Part shown: positions 20,150-22,505 of the stretch, piece after piece | Layout: each line of letters opens with the position of its first letter | How positions within the stretch are numbered: the first letter of the stretch is position 1 | Assembly: GCA_937949585.1 (NCBI GenBank) | Contig: CALEDW010000308.1 | Coordinates: 1-22,505, forward strand | DNA: 22,505 nucleotides | Reading direction: 5' to 3' | Source of the DNA: an uncultured Acidimicrobiia bacterium | GTDB taxonomy: Bacteria; Actinomycetota; Acidimicrobiia; IMCC26256; CALEDW01 | Position numbers and translations under genes: made by a program | The notes under the pieces: generated by a model | The model's input: only the letters and a program-made list of their open reading frames with translations | Databases searched by the model: none | Told to the model about the DNA's origin: nothing

Positions 20150-21130
20150 TCAGTTCACCGGGATCAGCGCCGCGGTCGGCCGCGAGCCACCGGTGAGGGC
20201 GGCGACCCGGCTCCCGCAGCTCGACGGCACGCGGGCGTCGGTACACCAATAGGCAGCGGTCCGGGCCCCGGTCGCCAGATCCGCCGCCCACACCGCGGCG
20301 AACTCCCGCAACCGCGCGACGTTCGTGCTCGTCGGGGTGCACCCGGACGCGAGGTTGCCGACGAAGTCGCCGTTCTCACCCTCGACGTCGGTGTGGCAGC
20401 TGCTGCCGTAAGGAACCCCGAACACGTACCCGCTCCAGGTGAGTTGGAGGCCGACGAAGGGGTTGGGAAGCGACCGGAGCGCGCCGAACGCGTTGTTGGA
20501 GAGGTTGGCGAGCGCCGGCCGGGCGGAGACGGCCAGCACGGGCCGGGCGCCCCCGCCGGAGATCGCGGCGAGGTTGTCGGTGAAGCCCGCGTCGGCGACC
20601 GGGTCGAAGAGCAGCGCACCCCGCAGCGCCGGCGCGCCGAGCGCGGCGAGGCGGGCGCCCACCGCCGAGGCGAAGTGCCCGCCGGCGGAGTGCCCGCCCA
20701 CCACGATCCCGCCGGGGAGCGGGCGACCCTGGGGCGGGACGACGCTGCCGCCGGCGAGCGCATCGGCGAGCGCGATCGCGAGCGCGGGGTTGCCGCCGGC
20801 CATGCTCGCGTTCAGGCACAGGACCATGAGGTCCTGCTCCATGAGCGACCGGCTCGTGTTGCGCAGGTTGCCGCACCCGCGGGTGAAGCCGTGCTGCACG
20901 AGCACCAGCCCCCGGGCCGGGGCGTGCGGCAGGTACCAGTCGACGTTGTAGGAGGTGCCGCCCACCGCGAGCGAGGTGTTGAGGCACACCCCCCGGGGTG
21001 AGTTGAAGCCGCCGCAGGGCACCGTCGCCGGACCGGAGCCCCCGGCGGTGGCCGTCGGGAGGCCGACCCAGGCGAGCGCCGGCACCACGGCCGCAGCCAG
21101 GCGGAGCGTCCACCGCTTCGGTGTGCGCAT
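20150..21130 (-). CDS. Secreted alpha/beta hydrolase
   Basis: A 326-aa exported hydrolase. A signal peptide covers about residues 1-29 (MRTPKRW basic start, Ala/Val core, PTATA before the likely cut). LVLVQHGFTRG (75-85) is the oxyanion-hole strand, and GGHSAGG (145-151) the nucleophile elbow with Ser148. FDPVAD is a candidate acid region, and a His in the SCHTDVEGE segment could complete the triad. At least eight cysteines in the mature part suggest disulfides, as in an extracellular enzyme. Overall it resembles secreted lipase/cutinase or PET-hydrolase-like alpha/beta hydrolases, but the substrate is not evident. GGGAGGGAG precedes the ATG. Confidence 0.82.
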   Translation of the reverse strand: MRTPKRWTLRLAAAVVPALAWVGLPTATAGGSGPATVPCGGFNSPRGVCLNTSLAVGGTSYNVDWYLPHAPARGLVLVQHGFTRGCGNLRNTSRSLMEQDLMVLCLNASMAGGNPALAIALADALAGGSVVPPQGRPLPGGIVVGGHSAGGHFASAVGARLAALGAPALRGALLFDPVADAGFTDNLAAISGGGARPVLAVSARPALANLSNNAFGALRSLPNPFVGLQLTWSGYVFGVPYGSSCHTDVEGENGDFVGNLASGCTPTSTNVARLREFAAVWAADLATGARTAAYWCTDARVPSSCGSRVAALTGGSRPTAALIPVN

Positions 21131-21184
21131 GCTCCCTCCCGCCTCCCTCCCCGCCTCGACGAGCCCGAGTTCAGACGGACCGGG

Positions 21185-21214
21185 AAGTTAACGCTGTTTA
21201 CCGGGAGGGAGCAA
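21185..21214 (-). promoter_or_regulatory. Candidate promoter of the secreted hydrolase gene
   Basis: On the minus strand TTGCTC (21214-21209) and TAACTT (21190-21185) are 18 bases apart, one of the better -35/-10 pairs in the window. Transcription would start near 21178, giving a leader of about 48 bases with the GGGAGGGAG ribosome site. GTTAAC and GTTTAC lie 9 bp apart between the two elements on the plus strand and could be a direct-repeat operator. Confidence 0.45.
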
Positions 21215-21278
21215 GAACGCCGACGTGCCCCGGCCCGCCGCTCGGCCCGCCCGCCGGGCACCGGGGCCGGAGAGCCCG

Positions 21279-21284
21279 TAACCT
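21279..21284 (+). promoter_or_regulatory. -10 box of a probable leaderless promoter
   Basis: TAACCT ends 6 bases before GTG 21291, with no Shine-Dalgarno. This spacing supports GTG 21291 as the start of the reductase. Confidence 0.5.
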
Positions 21285-21290
21285 CGGGCG

Positions 21291-22259
21291 GTGCGCTACG
21301 TCGAGGTCGGCGGGGTGCGGGTCTCGGTGATCGGTCTCGGCACCTGGCAGTTCGGCTCCCGTGAGTGGGGCTACGGCACCGAGTACGCCGACCGGGTCGC
21401 GGGGCGTCTGGTCGAGCGGGCGCTGGAACGGGGCGTGAACCTCATTGACACCGCCGAGATCTACGGCCTCGGCCGCTCGGAGCGCATCATCGGCGAGGCC
21501 CTCGGCGACCGCCGACCCGACGCGTTCCTGGCCACCAAGCTGTTCCCGCTGCTGCCCGTCCCACCGGTCGTGGCCTGGCGGGCCCGTCGCAGCGCGGCGC
21601 GCCTGCGGACCGAGGCCGTCGACCTGTACCAGATCCACTGGCCCAACCCGGTGGTGTCGCTGCGGGTGCAGGTGCGGGGCCTGCGCCGCGTGCTCGACGC
21701 CGGGATCGCCCGCCACGTCGGGGTGAGCAACTTCTCGCTCCGCCGTTGGCAGGCCACCGAGCGGGCGCTCGGCGCGCCGGTGCTCAGCAACCAGGTGCAG
21801 TACAGCCTGGTCGCCCGCCGCCCCGACGCGGGATCGATTCCCTACGCGGCGGCGAACGACCGGCTCGTGATCGCCTACAGCCCGCTCGGCATGGGACTGC
21901 TCTCGGGCCGGTACGACACCGACCATCTCCCGACCGGCGCGGCGCGCAGGTCGAACCCGCTGTTCCTGCCCGAGAACCTCGAACGGGCCCGGCCGCTGCT
22001 CGGCGCGCTCACCGAGATCGCCGCCGCCCACGGCGCCACCCCGGCGCAGGTGGCCCTGGCCTGGGTGGTGAGCCATGCCAACGTCGTGGCCATCCCCGGC
22101 GCCAGTCGCATCGAGCAGCTCGACGCGAACGTCGACGCCGCGGAGCTCGAGCTGTCCCCCGACGAGCTGGCGCGCCTCACCGAGGCCTCCGACGCCTTCC
22201 GGCCCGTGCGGGGACCGAAAGCCGCCGCCGGGCTGCTGCGGACCCGCCTGCGGCGCTGA
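21291..22259 (+). CDS. Aldo/keto reductase
   Basis: A 322-aa NADPH-dependent oxidoreductase with a TIM-barrel fold, cytoplasmic. The catalytic tetrad is complete: Asp53 in LIDTAEIYG, Tyr58, Lys83 in LATKLF and His116 in LYQIHWP. GVSNFSLRRW and IAYSPLGMGLLSGRY are typical mid-barrel blocks. AIPGASRIEQLDANVDA near the C-terminus binds the NADPH phosphate. It resembles the AKR11/AKR13-type bacterial branch, and the substrate (aldehyde, sugar or ketone) is not evident. It begins at a leaderless GTG after TAACCT and diverges from the secreted hydrolase gene over 160 bp. A GC-rich hairpin follows its stop. Confidence 0.92.
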   Translation: MRYVEVGGVRVSVIGLGTWQFGSREWGYGTEYADRVAGRLVERALERGVNLIDTAEIYGLGRSERIIGEALGDRRPDAFLATKLFPLLPVPPVVAWRARRSAARLRTEAVDLYQIHWPNPVVSLRVQVRGLRRVLDAGIARHVGVSNFSLRRWQATERALGAPVLSNQVQYSLVARRPDAGSIPYAAANDRLVIAYSPLGMGLLSGRYDTDHLPTGAARRSNPLFLPENLERARPLLGALTEIAAAHGATPAQVALAWVVSHANVVAIPGASRIEQLDANVDAAELELSPDELARLTEASDAFRPVRGPKAAAGLLRTRLRR

Positions 22260-22297
22260 CCGGTCCCCGGCGGGGCTGGCGAGCACGCCACCACCGT

Positions 22298-22317
22298 GGC
22301 GCCCGCTCACGGGCGCC
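22298..22317. terminator. Candidate terminator hairpin between reductase and tRNA genes
   Basis: GGCGCCCG (22298-22305) pairs perfectly with CGGGCGCC (22310-22317) around the tetraloop CTCA. It lies 38 bp after the reductase stop and could also serve the convergent tRNA-Pro transcript. It is very stable, but no T-tract follows on either strand. Confidence 0.42.
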
Positions 22318-22394
22318 GAACCAGGGTCGGGGCGGTGATCCGGCCGAGGTGGGGCGAGACCCTGCCGGCGACTCGGAACCGGGGGTCGTGCCGG

Positions 22395-22469
22395 TCGGGA
22401 TGCCGGGATTTGAACCCGGGACCTCAGCGTCCCGAACGCTGCGCGCTAACCAAACTGCGCCACATCCCG
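22395..22469 (-). tRNA. tRNA-Pro, anticodon CGG
   Basis: On the minus strand all four stems pair perfectly. The acceptor is CGGGATG with CATCCCG, the D stem GCGC with GCGC, the anticodon stem CAGCG with CGCTG around TTCGGGA, and the T stem CCGGG with CCCGG around TTCAAAT. The loop places CGG at positions 34-36, reading CCG proline codons, which are frequent in this high-GC DNA. The discriminator base is A. CCA is not encoded (the sequence continues CCG), so it must be added after transcription. Confidence 0.97.
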
Positions 22470-22478
22470 TCAACGGCG

Positions 22479-22484
22479 ATCCTA
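22479..22484 (-). promoter_or_regulatory. -10 box of the tRNA-Pro promoter
   Basis: TAGGAT on the minus strand lies 9 bases before the tRNA 5' end, giving a very short leader. Any -35 would fall at or beyond the window edge. Confidence 0.5.
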
Positions 22485-22505
22485 GCGTCCCCCCACCACC
22501 GGACC

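Noticed and set aside
21291..22505. tRNA-Pro as an integration site with nearby mobile element
   Set aside because: The tRNA 3' end faces an ordinary aldo/keto reductase; no integrase, direct repeat of the tRNA end or phage gene is visible.
1..22505. CRISPR array, IS element or prophage
   Set aside because: No regularly spaced repeats, transposase or phage structural genes are seen on either strand; the repeated motifs are limited to the hairpin pair and the 18-base repeat at 20041.

Overview
The window comes from a high-GC actinobacterium. The gene set (acyl-CoA carboxylase beta plus epsilon subunits, a MeaA-type B12 mutase, a lysC-asd pair with an internal lysC start, an Arg-rich membrane-anchored cyclophilin) and the repeated use of leaderless starts behind TAnnnT boxes fit Actinobacteria. 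I suspect the Acidimicrobiia, but that is inference from style and not from a marker gene. Nothing points to a phage, plasmid or IS element. There is no CRISPR array, and the only RNA gene I find is tRNA-Pro(CGG) at the right edge.

Left part (1-7.6 kb), acyl-CoA metabolism. A divergent gene begins just off the left edge, where its perfect Shine-Dalgarno is visible. Then come an acyl-CoA carboxylase beta subunit with a translationally coupled epsilon-like small protein, a calcineurin-type metallophosphoesterase, a convergent N-carbamoylputrescine-amidase-like hydrolase, a family III CoA-transferase and a long-chain acyl-CoA synthetase. The amidase and CoA-transferase diverge from a 24-bp gap holding two overlapping -10 boxes. 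The 353-bp gap before the synthetase carries two related hairpins whose stems differ by compensatory changes.

Middle (7.6-15.3 kb). On the minus strand, 3-hydroxybutyryl-CoA dehydrogenase, ethylmalonyl-CoA mutase (MeaA type) and a degenerate GGDEF membrane protein form a probable operon. The first two are steps of the ethylmalonyl-CoA pathway, and the third is coupled to the mutase by a GTGA overlap. A divergent S51/cyanophycinase-like protein lacks the expected nucleophile serine, and its coding end overlaps the end of a membrane cyclophilin by 82 bp on opposite strands. A large secreted CocE/NonD hydrolase lies upstream of the cyclophilin.

Right part (15.4-22.5 kb). lysC and asd overlap by one base and open the aspartate pathway. 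A cytoplasmic-looking M23 peptidase-fold protein, a CoaA-like pantothenate kinase and an unrecognised 222-aa protein follow on the same strand. A secreted alpha/beta hydrolase runs convergently, then an aldo/keto reductase and tRNA-Pro. The common thread is CoA-thioester chemistry (carboxylase, CoA-transferase, CoA ligase, mutase, dehydrogenase, pantothenate kinase) plus aspartate-family amino-acid synthesis. This is mostly chromosomal housekeeping and accessory metabolism with some unusual regulatory architecture.
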